From positions 118,680 through 182,679 of the forward strand of contig JAZSNL010000030.1 of NCBI GenBank assembly GCA_045536365.1: a stretch of DNA of 64,000 nt. The letters run 5' to 3'. Made by a program: the position numbers and the translations under genes. Shown here piece by piece: positions 36,658 to 44,934 of the stretch. Source of the stretch: JAZSNL01 sp045536365. Its GTDB lineage: Bacteria > Bacillota_I > Bacilli_A > ML615J-28 > CAG-313. The notes under the pieces were generated by a model. It was not told where the DNA came from and searched no databases. It worked only from the letters and a program-made list of their open reading frames with translations. Numbering within the stretch: position 1 is the first letter of the stretch; every line of letters starts with the position of its first letter.

Positions 36658-37104
36658 ATGTTAGAAGACAATAGAAAGAAACTATATAATGTAATATTCC
36701 CGATATGGTTTATAATGTTATTTCCAGTTGCCTGGCTAGTTATTATACCTTGTAATTTTTTAATAGATAGCTTAGTTTTAATATTAAGTATGCTTATTTT
36801 AAAAATTAATAATCGAAAAGAAGTGTATAAAAAATCAATTATTAAAATTGTTTTATTTGGTTTTTTAGCAGATATTATAGGTGCTGGTTTATTATTATTA
36901 GTAAGTTACTTATTTGAATTAACAGATGAAATATATATTACTTTACCTGCAATGATTATATCAGCTATTTTAATTTTTATATTTAATTATTTTATTACTT
37001 TTAAAAAGTTTGATAAAAAGAATAGATTAAAATTATCAATAATTTATATGGTTGTAACTGCACCATATACATTCTTAATTCCAATGAGTTGGACTTATTA
37101 CTAG
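36658..37104 (+). CDS. Small four-helix membrane protein
   Basis: 148 residues with about four membrane helices (~12-45, ~60-85, ~100-118, ~128-145). No recognised family. AAGGAGG site; the next gene's ribosome site overlaps its stop, so it is co-expressed with the lactate permease. Confidence 0.65.
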   Translation: MLEDNRKKLYNVIFPIWFIMLFPVAWLVIIPCNFLIDSLVLILSMLILKINNRKEVYKKSIIKIVLFGFLADIIGAGLLLLVSYLFELTDEIYITLPAMIISAILIFIFNYFITFKKFDKKNRLKLSIIYMVVTAPYTFLIPMSWTYY

Positions 37105-37112
37105 GAGGTTTT

Positions 37113-38726
37113 ATGTTAGCTATTTTAGCTTTTATTCCTATTTTAATAACATTAATATTAATGTTAGTATTTAATTGGTCAGCAAAATGGTGTTTATTAA
37201 TATCATGGATTGTTGCTGGAGTGTTTGCTTTTTTCTTTTTTGATATTGATTTTAAAGCAATATTTGCCGGATCATTATATGGAATGTTAAATTCAGCAGA
37301 TGTTTTAATAATCATAACTGGGGCTATATTATTAATGAATACTTTAAAAGCTAGTGGAGCTACTGCTAGTATTAATAAAGGATTTATGAATATATGTCCT
37401 GATAAAAGAGTACAAGCTTGTATAATTGGATTTTCTTTTTGTTCATTCATTGAAGCTGCTGCTGGTTTTGGTACACCAGCTGCGCTTGCGGGTCCATTAA
37501 TGGTAAGTTTAGGTTTCCCTCCACTTGCTGCAGCAATGATAGCATTAGTATTTGATTCTGTTGCGGTATCTTTTGGGGCAGTTGGAACACCTGTTACTTC
37601 TGCACTTCATGTGTTAGGTTTGTCAGGAGATGAAGCATTTATATCAGAATTTTCATTAAATACTGCTATTCCTCATGCAATAGTAAGTATTGTATTACCA
37701 TTAATTGTTTTAATGATGATGACTAAATTATTTAGTAAAGAAAAATCATTTAAACCAGCTTTAGAAGCTGCACCTTTTGCAATATTTACAGGACTTAGTT
37801 TTGCAGTACCTATGTTACTTACAACTATATTTATTGGATATGAATTTGCATCACTTATCGGAGCATTAGTATCAATAGTTTTAACTGTTTTAGCAGCAAA
37901 AAAAGGTTTCTTAGTTCCTAAGAAAACCTGGACATTTGATGATGAATCATTATGGGATGAAGATTGGAAAGCAACAACAGAAGTAACAAAAGTAGAAGAA
38001 TCAAAAATGTCATTAATTAAAGCTTGGTTACCTTATATATTAGTAGCAGTTATTTTAATAATCACTAGAATACCTCAATTAGGTATTAAAGATTTATTAT
38101 CTTCTAATATGCCATTTGTTATTAAAATTAATAATCTTTTAGGATATGAAAACTTAGATTGGACTTTAAAATGGGCATATTTACCGGGAACATTCTTTAT
38201 TATAGTAGCTATAATAACTAACTTCATTCATAAAATGAATAAAGAAAAAATAAAGAAATCTTGGAAAGATACTTTAAAACAAGTAGGAAGTGCTTCACTT
38301 GCGTTATTATTTGGTCTTGCTTTAGTTGAAATATTAAAATACAAAAATGATAATGGTATTAGTATGATGGTAGAAATGGCTAATGCATTATCAAAAGTAG
38401 GAAAAGAATTATATGTATTTATATCACCATTTATTGGCGTACTTGGTGCATTTGTATCTGGATCTGCAACTATATCAATGAACCTTTTTTCTAATTTACA
38501 ATTTGATACAGCAGTTAACTTAGATTTACCTACTACTTATATCCTTGCGATGCAGTGTGTAGGTGCAGCAATTGGTAATATGGTATGTATTAATAATGCA
38601 GTTGCCGCAAGTGCAACAATTGGAACAGTAGGTAAAGAAGGTAAATTAATAAAAATGAATATTATACCATTATTGATTTATTCAATAATTACAATAATAA
38701 TATTTTATATTATGATATATTTATAA
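37113..38726 (+). CDS. lctP: L-lactate permease family transporter
   Basis: About 537 residues, 12 or more helices. The family signature SFIEAAAGFGTPAALAGPLMVSLGFPPLAAA is split by nothing, and SFGAVGTPV follows. Imports lactate (or glycolate) with H+. ATG 37113 with TAGGAGG upstream is used rather than TTG 37089, which lies inside the preceding gene. Confidence 0.88.
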   Translation: MLAILAFIPILITLILMLVFNWSAKWCLLISWIVAGVFAFFFFDIDFKAIFAGSLYGMLNSADVLIIITGAILLMNTLKASGATASINKGFMNICPDKRVQACIIGFSFCSFIEAAAGFGTPAALAGPLMVSLGFPPLAAAMIALVFDSVAVSFGAVGTPVTSALHVLGLSGDEAFISEFSLNTAIPHAIVSIVLPLIVLMMMTKLFSKEKSFKPALEAAPFAIFTGLSFAVPMLLTTIFIGYEFASLIGALVSIVLTVLAAKKGFLVPKKTWTFDDESLWDEDWKATTEVTKVEESKMSLIKAWLPYILVAVILIITRIPQLGIKDLLSSNMPFVIKINNLLGYENLDWTLKWAYLPGTFFIIVAIITNFIHKMNKEKIKKSWKDTLKQVGSASLALLFGLALVEILKYKNDNGISMMVEMANALSKVGKELYVFISPFIGVLGAFVSGSATISMNLFSNLQFDTAVNLDLPTTYILAMQCVGAAIGNMVCINNAVAASATIGTVGKEGKLIKMNIIPLLIYSIITIIIFYIMIYL

Positions 38727-38755
38727 TGGAATTCTTTTAAGGAGAACAGAGTTAA

Positions 38756-39544
38756 ATGAAAGAAAAAATAAATAAGTTTATAAATAATGAAACTAATAAA
38801 AAAAATATTATTATCATTACTAGAATAGTTTCAATTTTAACATGCATACTAGGTATAGGGTATATTCTAACTTCTCGGGGGATGAGTTTTCCTATATCTT
38901 TATTAATCTTTCCTCTAATAATTGTATTTTTATTTAATTTTTTATTTAATAGGAAAGTAAATCCTATTTATAAATATTGTATATATGCTAGTATATTATA
39001 TTTAATAAATAAAATTATCATTGATAATTTTTTAATTGTTTTAAATAAAAATGCTATATTTTTAGGACTTATTATTCTTCCTTTATTATTTATTACTACG
39101 TTATTTTTACTTGTAATTTATGATAAAATATATCATAATAAAACTATTAAATTTAAACCAGATGTCTTTGATCCATTAAGCCTATGGTGTATAATTTTTT
39201 CAGTACTATTAACATTATTGGGATTATGTCTTATGATGTTTAATCTTTTGGGAACTATTAGACTTAATTTCATCCTTATTATTATGGTAGTTATGAATGT
39301 TGTTATATTGATAGGAATGATTGTTATGGCTATTAAAAAACAAAAACTAGACCTTCTTCTATGTATAGCATTGCTTTGTTCTATTAGTAAATTAATACGA
39401 TTAGATATAACCGAAGATATAGGATTATTTATATTATGTATTATTGTTATAGGAATGACTCTTACATGTATGATAGCTAAAATACAAAGTGGATATATAG
39501 AAGAAATACAAGAAGAAAGTCAAGAGGAATCATATGTGGAATAA
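38756..39544 (+). CDS. Polytopic membrane protein of unknown family
   Basis: 262 residues, about eight hydrophobic helices and an acidic tail (EEIQEESQEESYVE). AAGGAG site 29 bases after the lactate permease. Overlaps the deaminase gene by 11 bases, so translation is coupled. Function not recognised. Confidence 0.6.
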   Translation: MKEKINKFINNETNKKNIIIITRIVSILTCILGIGYILTSRGMSFPISLLIFPLIIVFLFNFLFNRKVNPIYKYCIYASILYLINKIIIDNFLIVLNKNAIFLGLIILPLLFITTLFLLVIYDKIYHNKTIKFKPDVFDPLSLWCIIFSVLLTLLGLCLMMFNLLGTIRLNFILIIMVVMNVVILIGMIVMAIKKQKLDLLLCIALLCSISKLIRLDITEDIGLFILCIIVIGMTLTCMIAKIQSGYIEEIQEESQEESYVE

Positions 39545-39932
39545 ATTATATAATGAAGCAAGGAAAGTACAAAATAGTAGAGCTATTTCACCTTTTATTG
39601 AAGCAGGTTCAGTATCTGCTGCAATCCTTACTAAGAAAGGTAATATTTATGTAGGTGTATGTATTGATACTTGTTCAGGTCTAGGTATGTGTGCTGAAAG
39701 AAATGCTATTGCAAATATGATTACTAATGGGGAATATGAAATAGAAAAAATAGTAGCTGTTATGCCTGATGGTAAGGTTGGTAGTCCTTGTGGAGCATGT
39801 CGAGAGTTTTTAATGCAGTTAAGTAAAAATAGTGAAGATATTGAAATATTAATGGATATTAATACTTTAGAAACAGTAAAATTAAAAGATCTTGTTCCTA
39901 ATTGGTGGGGAAAAGATAGATATGAAAATTAA
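39534..39932 (+). CDS. cdd: Cytidine deaminase family protein
   Basis: 132 residues. Zinc/catalytic motifs CAERNAI and PCGACREF match the tetrameric (three-Cys ligand) cytidine or blasticidin-S deaminase family. Converts cytidine/deoxycytidine to uridine forms in pyrimidine salvage. Its stop is followed immediately by the left arm of a terminator now split by an IS element. Confidence 0.9.
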   Translation: MWNKLYNEARKVQNSRAISPFIEAGSVSAAILTKKGNIYVGVCIDTCSGLGMCAERNAIANMITNGEYEIEKIVAVMPDGKVGSPCGACREFLMQLSKNSEDIEILMDINTLETVKLKDLVPNWWGKDRYEN

Positions 39933-39972
39933 AAGACAAAGAGATTGAACCTGTTCGTTTAAAACGGACAAG

Positions 39973-40880
39973 TTAAAAAAAGACACTATTAAGAGTTAAC
40001 TCCCTAAATTCAAATGGAGTTAGCTCTTTTATTTTCTCTTGTAATCTTTCATTGTTGTAATATTCTATAAATTTATCTATTGTTTCATCTATATCTTTGA
40101 CTTTTAAATTTTTAATTAAATATATACATTCAGATTTAAGTGTACTAAAAAAAGATTCTATAGGTACATTGTCCACACTTGAGCCTTTAGCAGATATTGA
40201 TTGAATAATATTATTATCTGCTAATAATTTTTGATAAACTATATTTGTAAAATGGAATCCTTGATCAGAATGTAATATCAATTTTCTTCTTTGTTCAAAG
40301 GGAACTATATTAACTGCTTGTTGCACGGTATTAAGAACAAATGGTAAATCTAAAGATTTAGAAATTTTGTATGATATTATAGACTTATCATACATATCCT
40401 TAATTGCACATAGATATTTTACTCCATCTGTGGCAAAAATATAAGAAATGTCAATAGACCATTTACAATTTGAACAAAATGTGGTAAAATTACGTTGTAG
40501 AAGATTTGGTATCTGATGGTGTGGTAACTTTGAATACCTATGAGTCTTCTTACGTGTTATGGATTGAATATCATTCAATCTCATGTATCGATATACGGTG
40601 AAGTTAGTAACTATAACACCGTATATCTTTTTTATTTGCATTCTAATTTGGCGAATTCCCCAAGTTTTATTCTTTTCATGCATTTTTACTATTATTTCAT
40701 TAGTAGAGTTGTTAAAAGCCTTATTTTCAGGTCTACCTAACTTAATCCAATCATAATACCCACTCTTTGAACATTCTAATACTTTACAAAGAATATTAAT
40801 GGAATATTTATCTCTTAATATATCAATTACTTGGTATTTTTGTTTGGCTTTTGGCTTGTTAGGTAGACCAGGGATTTTTT
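39973..40880 (-). CDS. IS3-family transposase OrfB (DDE catalytic domain, by -1 frameshift)
   Basis: About 301 residues when read from the A7 slippery run (40875-40881, minus strand A_AAA_AAA), where the OrfA frame shifts -1; the frame is open through KYQVIDILRDKYSINILCKV, and an internal ATG at 40683 is not the natural start. DDE residues: Asp in WSIDISYIF, Asp in HSDQGFHF, Glu in PIESFF, with exactly 35 residues between the last two (D35E). All catalytic residues are present, so the transposase may be active as OrfAB. Confidence 0.88.
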
Positions 40881-41195
40881 TATATCTTCTAACATCCTCA
40901 CTCTTTCTATTAATTCTTTCTTAGATAATTCTTCTAAAGGTTTTTCAGGTTGTTTTCTAGGGCGACCTTTATTAGGTGTGTTGGATTTTGTAGCTTTTCC
41001 TCTTGTTTCAAATATTTTACCAAATTCTTTATATTGTTTAACCCAACGAGATAATACTTTATAATTTGCTAGATTAAATTCTCTGACAATTTGAGTACTT
41101 CCCATCTCATGATTTAAGTATAGAAGAACTATTTTTTCTTTTTCTTCATTTGTATATTTTGTATGAATTTTATTATTTGATTTTCTAATATACAT
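40827..41195 (-). CDS. IS3-family OrfA (helix-turn-helix)
   Basis: About 122 residues. A helix-turn-helix segment (YTNEEKEKIVLLYLNHEMGS, then VREFNLANYKVLSRWVKQY) and a C-terminal leucine-rich part that continues into OrfB by -1 frameshifting. The start is placed at 41195, which has AAGGAG upstream, rather than at the longer frame start near 41246. Confidence 0.85.
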   Translation of the reverse strand: MYIRKSNNKIHTKYTNEEKEKIVLLYLNHEMGSTQIVREFNLANYKVLSRWVKQYKEFGKIFETRGKATKSNTPNKGRPRKQPEKPLEELSKKELIERVRMLEDIKKSLVYLTSQKPNKNTK

Positions 41196-41421
41196 AGTTA
41201 ATTTTCTCCTTGTTTTAATTGTACAAAAAAACACATTAGATTTCAAGTAATCAATATTAGATTACTCTATCTAATGTGTCTTTTTTTATTTAGTCCGTTT
41301 TAATCAAACTAGTTCATTTCTTTGTCTTTTTTAAAAAAAAGTGTGTAAATTAGTTGAAATATATGTAAATGTGGTATAATTATTTCGTGTTTTTTTTAAA
41401 AAAGACACAAAGGAGGACACA

Positions 41422-43218
41422 ATGCAAGAGAAAAACAAAAAGGGAATTCGCCAAAAAATTGATGAGTTTTGGGGAATATCAAAAACAGGTTCATCTTTTA
41501 AAGTTGAAATTTTTGCTGGTTTAGCTACTTTTTTAGCTATGGCTTATATTTTAACTGTTAATCCTAACTCTATATTATGGGGTGGAACTGGAGACGTTAG
41601 ATGGTCTAGCGTATTTATTGCAACAGCACTTGGTGCTATTATTGGTACTTTATTAATGGCTTTCCTAGCAAAAATGCCACTTGCTCAAGCTTCTGGTATG
41701 GGATTGAATTCAATGGTAGGAACTATTGTTGGTGGAGCTTATGGTTTTGCGTTTAGTTTTGGTAACGCAATGTTATTAGTTTTAATTAGTGGTATTATCT
41801 TTTTATTATTATCTGTTTTACCTGGTGGTAAAAATAAAGAAACAGGTAAGTTAATTAGTTTACGTGAAGTTATTTTTATTGGTATGCCTAAAGCGGTTAG
41901 AAATGCAATTACTGTTGGTATTGGTTTCTTTATTGCTTTTATTGGTTTCCAAAATGCTGGTTTAGTTCAAGATAATCAATTTACTTTAGTTCAATTTGTT
42001 GATTTAACTGCTCAAACAGTTGATAATTGGGATGAAGAAAAAGTTAGTCCTTATGAAGCAAATGGAAGTTATGCTGTAGGTGATTTTGTTATTGTTGGTG
42101 ATGTTGTTTTTGAATGTAAAGTTGATACATCAGCTAGTCCTAGTGACGAACCAAATAGTTGGGGAGTAGTTGCTCTTGCTAGTGAAGAAGATGGAAGTTT
42201 CCAAGAAGGTGCATATTTATTAATTGAAGGCCAACTATATAAGGCTAAAAATGAAACAGTTGCACTTCCTAGTCAAGATGTTAAGGGTGCTTGGGAATTA
42301 GGTGGAGCTGGTATGCATGCTGTTGTTGCATTATTTGGCTTACTTGTTATTGCGATTTTAGCACATTATAAAGTTAAAGGTGCTGTTATTATAGGTATTG
42401 GTGTAGCTACTGTTTTAGCAATACCTCTTGGTGTTGCTAACTTTGATGTTTTACTAGGTAAAACAAGTGGAGTTACATGGAATGTATTTGAGAATTTTGC
42501 TAATTTCTTTAGTATGGATCCTAGTAAAGGAGGAGTATTCTTATCTGCATTTACAGAAGGAACTGCTTTCCCTGAAGGTTCTATAATGACTTGTGTAATG
42601 TTAATTATTACATTTGCGATGATTGATATGTTTGATACAATGGGTACTGTTGTAGGTTGTGCTACAAATGCTGGTTTAATTGATGAAACTGGTAAACCAT
42701 TAAATTATAATAAGATTATGTTATCTGATTCTATTGCAACTTGTGCTGGTGCTGCACTTGGTACATCTACAGTTACTACTTTCGTTGAAAGTGGAGCAGG
42801 TGTTGCTGAGGGAGGAAGAACTGGTTTTACTGCTTTTATTACTGCAATTTTATTTGCATTATCTATTTTCTTACTTCCTTTATTCGCATTTATTCCATCT
42901 GCTGCAGCTGCTTCTGCATTAATTTATGTAGGTGTATTAATGATGAGTAATGTTAAGAATATTGATTTCGAAGATCCTGCTAATGCGGTTCCTGCATTCT
43001 TAACTATTATTATTATGTTACTAGGTTATTCAATTACTAAGGGTATTGGTGTTGGTGTTATTTCTTATGTTGTTATCACTATTATTAAATATTTAATTAA
43101 TTTAATTAGATATGCATGTAAGAAAACAGAAAAACCTAAATGGGAAGTTTCTGTAGTGACACTTGTAGTATCTTTATTGTTCTTAGTATATTTCTTAGTG
43201 CCTGTTACAGGAATTTAA
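41422..43218 (+). CDS. NCS2 (AzgA-type) purine permease with inserted chitin-binding-like modules
   Basis: 598 residues versus ~430-480 for the family. N-terminal VEIFAGLATFLAMAYILTVNP, SGMGLNSM and DMFDTMGTVVGCA identify an AzgA-type adenine/guanine/hypoxanthine H+ symporter. About 100 extra residues (~196-295) interrupt the transporter after IAFIGFQNAG and contain two units with the CBM5/12-like pattern Y..GD.V...G.V..C....P.....W (module 1 ~202-250, module 2 ~256-293). The insert would sit in an outside loop by inference. AAGGAGG site; -10 TATAAT at 41375. No purine riboswitch is seen upstream; the IS lies just before its promoter. Confidence 0.88.
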   Translation: MQEKNKKGIRQKIDEFWGISKTGSSFKVEIFAGLATFLAMAYILTVNPNSILWGGTGDVRWSSVFIATALGAIIGTLLMAFLAKMPLAQASGMGLNSMVGTIVGGAYGFAFSFGNAMLLVLISGIIFLLLSVLPGGKNKETGKLISLREVIFIGMPKAVRNAITVGIGFFIAFIGFQNAGLVQDNQFTLVQFVDLTAQTVDNWDEEKVSPYEANGSYAVGDFVIVGDVVFECKVDTSASPSDEPNSWGVVALASEEDGSFQEGAYLLIEGQLYKAKNETVALPSQDVKGAWELGGAGMHAVVALFGLLVIAILAHYKVKGAVIIGIGVATVLAIPLGVANFDVLLGKTSGVTWNVFENFANFFSMDPSKGGVFLSAFTEGTAFPEGSIMTCVMLIITFAMIDMFDTMGTVVGCATNAGLIDETGKPLNYNKIMLSDSIATCAGAALGTSTVTTFVESGAGVAEGGRTGFTAFITAILFALSIFLLPLFAFIPSAAAASALIYVGVLMMSNVKNIDFEDPANAVPAFLTIIIMLLGYSITKGIGVGVISYVVITIIKYLINLIRYACKKTEKPKWEVSVVTLVVSLLFLVYFLVPVTGI

Positions 43219-43224
43219 TAAAAT

Positions 43225-43257
43225 AAAAAAACTGTCAGTTTTTACTGACAGTTTTTA
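43225..43257. terminator. Bidirectional terminator between convergent permeases
   Basis: AAAAAAACTGTCAG / CTGACAGTTTTT stem serving both the purine permease (+) and uracil permease (-). Confidence 0.92.
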
Positions 43258-43262
43258 TTTTA

Positions 43263-44627
43263 TTATTCAGTTTTTTCTTCTTTTTCTTTAGGTAAGATTA
43301 AGTTTAATACTACACCAAAGATCATTGATAATGCCATACCTGATAATGTAGCTTGTTCAGTAATTTGAATAGCTGCACCACCTAAACCGATAACGGCCAT
43401 AACAGATACGATGATAAGGTTTCTTGTTTTTGAGAAATCAACTTTAGAATCAATAAGAACTTTAAGACCGTTTGCAGCAATGAAACCATAAAGGATTAAA
43501 CATACGCCACCCATTACAGCGTTTGGAATAGTTGCAATAAATGTTGTAAAGATATTACAGAATGAAAGTAGAATTGCAATAATAGCAGCTCCACCTGTTA
43601 CCCATACAGAACCAACTTTTGTCATACCTACAACTGAAGTGTTTTCACCATAACTTGTATTAGCAGGACCACCGATTAAACCAGCGAATGCTGTTGCGAT
43701 ACCATCACCTAATAATGTTCTATGTAAACCAGGATTTGAGATATAATCTTTACCTGTAATTTGACCTAATACTTTGTGGTCACCAATGTGTTCGCAAATT
43801 GTTGCGAAAGCAAGAGGAATAACTGTTAATACAGCACCTAAGCTAACTTTAGCCATTGAAATACCTAAACCTAAATCTTTATCTTCCCAACCTAATAATA
43901 CAAATTTAGGTAAACTAAACCATTGTGCAGGATCTTTAGCAACTGCTTCTAAAGCAGTGAAATCCATAATTCTTGTATCGCCAACCCAGTTTAATGCTAA
44001 TGCTACTGCATAGCCTCCAATTATACCTAATAAGAAAGGAACTACTTTGATGAAGCCTTTTCCTTTAATAGATAAAAAAGCAATGAATAATAATGTTGCA
44101 ATTGCAACAACGATATTACGCCAATCTCCACCAGCAACAATACCTGTATTGTTTACTGCACTACCAGCTAATCCTAAACCAATAACCATAATCATTGGAC
44201 CGATAACAACTGGAGGAAGTAATTTATTAAGCCAGTTAACACCAACGAATTTAATGATTAATGCAACTAAACAATAAATTAAACCAACTGCAACTAAACC
44301 TGTTAGAGCTGGACCGAAACTATCGATAACATTTACTGTTTCTCCATTAATTAATTCTTCGTGTGAAATAGCAGCTACTGTAATATAAGAAATATAAGCA
44401 AAACTAGAACCTAAATAAATAGGAACCTTACCTTTAGTACATAAAATATAAATTAAAGTACCTACACCTGAAGCAAATAATGCTGTTGAAATTGGAAGGC
44501 CTGTTAATAATGGAACCAATACTGTTGCAGAGAACATCGCAAAAACATGTTGAAAAGATAAGAAGAACCATTGTCCTTTTTTCTTAGGCTTTTCGTTGTA
44601 ATCTAAAATTAAATTATTTTCATTCAT
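43263..44627 (-). CDS. uraA: Uracil/xanthine permease, NCS2 family
   Basis: 454 residues, 14 helices. Family landmarks: FLSFQHVFAMFSATVLVPLLTG, YLGSSFAYIS, GGPANTSYGENTSVVG. Uracil:H+ symport is favoured by the UraA-like SFQHVFAMF and QxT-type sequences; xanthine cannot be excluded. AAGGAAG site. It lies behind a leader peptide and an attenuator-like hairpin, suggesting control by pyrimidine supply. Confidence 0.88.
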   Translation of the reverse strand: MNENNLILDYNEKPKKKGQWFFLSFQHVFAMFSATVLVPLLTGLPISTALFASGVGTLIYILCTKGKVPIYLGSSFAYISYITVAAISHEELINGETVNVIDSFGPALTGLVAVGLIYCLVALIIKFVGVNWLNKLLPPVVIGPMIMVIGLGLAGSAVNNTGIVAGGDWRNIVVAIATLLFIAFLSIKGKGFIKVVPFLLGIIGGYAVALALNWVGDTRIMDFTALEAVAKDPAQWFSLPKFVLLGWEDKDLGLGISMAKVSLGAVLTVIPLAFATICEHIGDHKVLGQITGKDYISNPGLHRTLLGDGIATAFAGLIGGPANTSYGENTSVVGMTKVGSVWVTGGAAIIAILLSFCNIFTTFIATIPNAVMGGVCLILYGFIAANGLKVLIDSKVDFSKTRNLIIVSVMAVIGLGGAAIQITEQATLSGMALSMIFGVVLNLILPKEKEEKTE

Positions 44628-44662
44628 TTTTTCATCTTCCTTTCTTATATATATTAAAATTT

Positions 44663-44692
44663 TAAAAAAAATAGAGTTGAAAAAACAACCCT
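44663..44692 (-). terminator. Attenuator-like terminator in the uracil permease leader
   Basis: On the minus strand AGGGTTG-TTTTTT-CAACTCT forms a 7-bp stem (one G-U) followed by ATTTTTTTT. It begins at the stop codon of the leader peptide and lies ~35 bases before the permease start, so transcription would stop before the permease unless the hairpin is disrupted. Confidence 0.75.
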
Positions 44693-44777
44693 AAAAACAA
44701 AACATATATGGAACAGAAAAAATTATAGCTGATGCTACTAAGAATAAATTATTATTTAAAAAACTAAATTTATTCAT
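44691..44777 (-). CDS. 28-residue leader peptide ahead of uracil permease
   Basis: The ORF MNKFSFLNNNLFLVASAII... ending VPYMFCF has a near-ideal AGGAGGAG ribosome site, and its stop codon abuts the terminator stem. Its mRNA is unusually U-rich toward the end. The arrangement is like the pyrBI leader of enterics, where ribosome-polymerase coupling at low UTP prevents termination. Alternatively it is a small hydrophobic membrane peptide. Confidence 0.65.
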   Translation of the reverse strand: MNKFSFLNNNLFLVASAIIFSVPYMFCF

Positions 44778-44805
44778 AACTTTCTCCTCCTATACATTCC
44801 GAAAA

Positions 44806-44834
44806 ATTATATCATAATCGATTATATTTTGCAA
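44806..44834 (-). promoter_or_regulatory. Promoter of the leader peptide-uracil permease unit
   Basis: Minus strand TTGCAA (44829-44834), 17 bases, TATAAT (44806-44811, extended TG). Predicted start ~44799, about 20 bases before the leader's ATG. Confidence 0.78.
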
Positions 44835-44934
44835 CTAAAATAATATAAAAAAGTTTACTTATAATTATAATAAAACTATTACAAAAAAATAAAAAGTATG
44901 CTATAATATACATATAAAAACATAGGAGGTATAT

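Larger units (their letters stand above)
39946..41316 (-). mobile_element. IS3-family insertion sequence, apparently intact (~1.37 kb)
   Basis: Ends begin TGAAC and finish GTTCA. Left inward TGAAC..GTT..TTAAAACGGAC.A..TAAAAAAAGACAC matches the right end's complement over ~41 bases with a few differences. Two overlapping minus-strand ORFs are joined by a -1 slip. No clear 3-bp target duplication is visible. Confidence 0.85.
39931..41330. other. Terminator stem split by IS insertion
   Basis: AAAAGACAAAGA (39931-39942) right after the deaminase stop is the exact complement of TCTTTGTCTTTT (41319-41330) on the far side of the IS. Without the IS the two would form a 12-bp stem with a short loop and a T tail, i.e. 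the original terminator of the deaminase operon. Confidence 0.7.

Noticed and set aside
41381..41408. Terminator or riboswitch in the 5' region of the purine permease
   Set aside because: The GTGTTTT.../...GACAC dyad is mostly an A/T run with a 3-4 bp core and no aptamer elements; it is not supportable.
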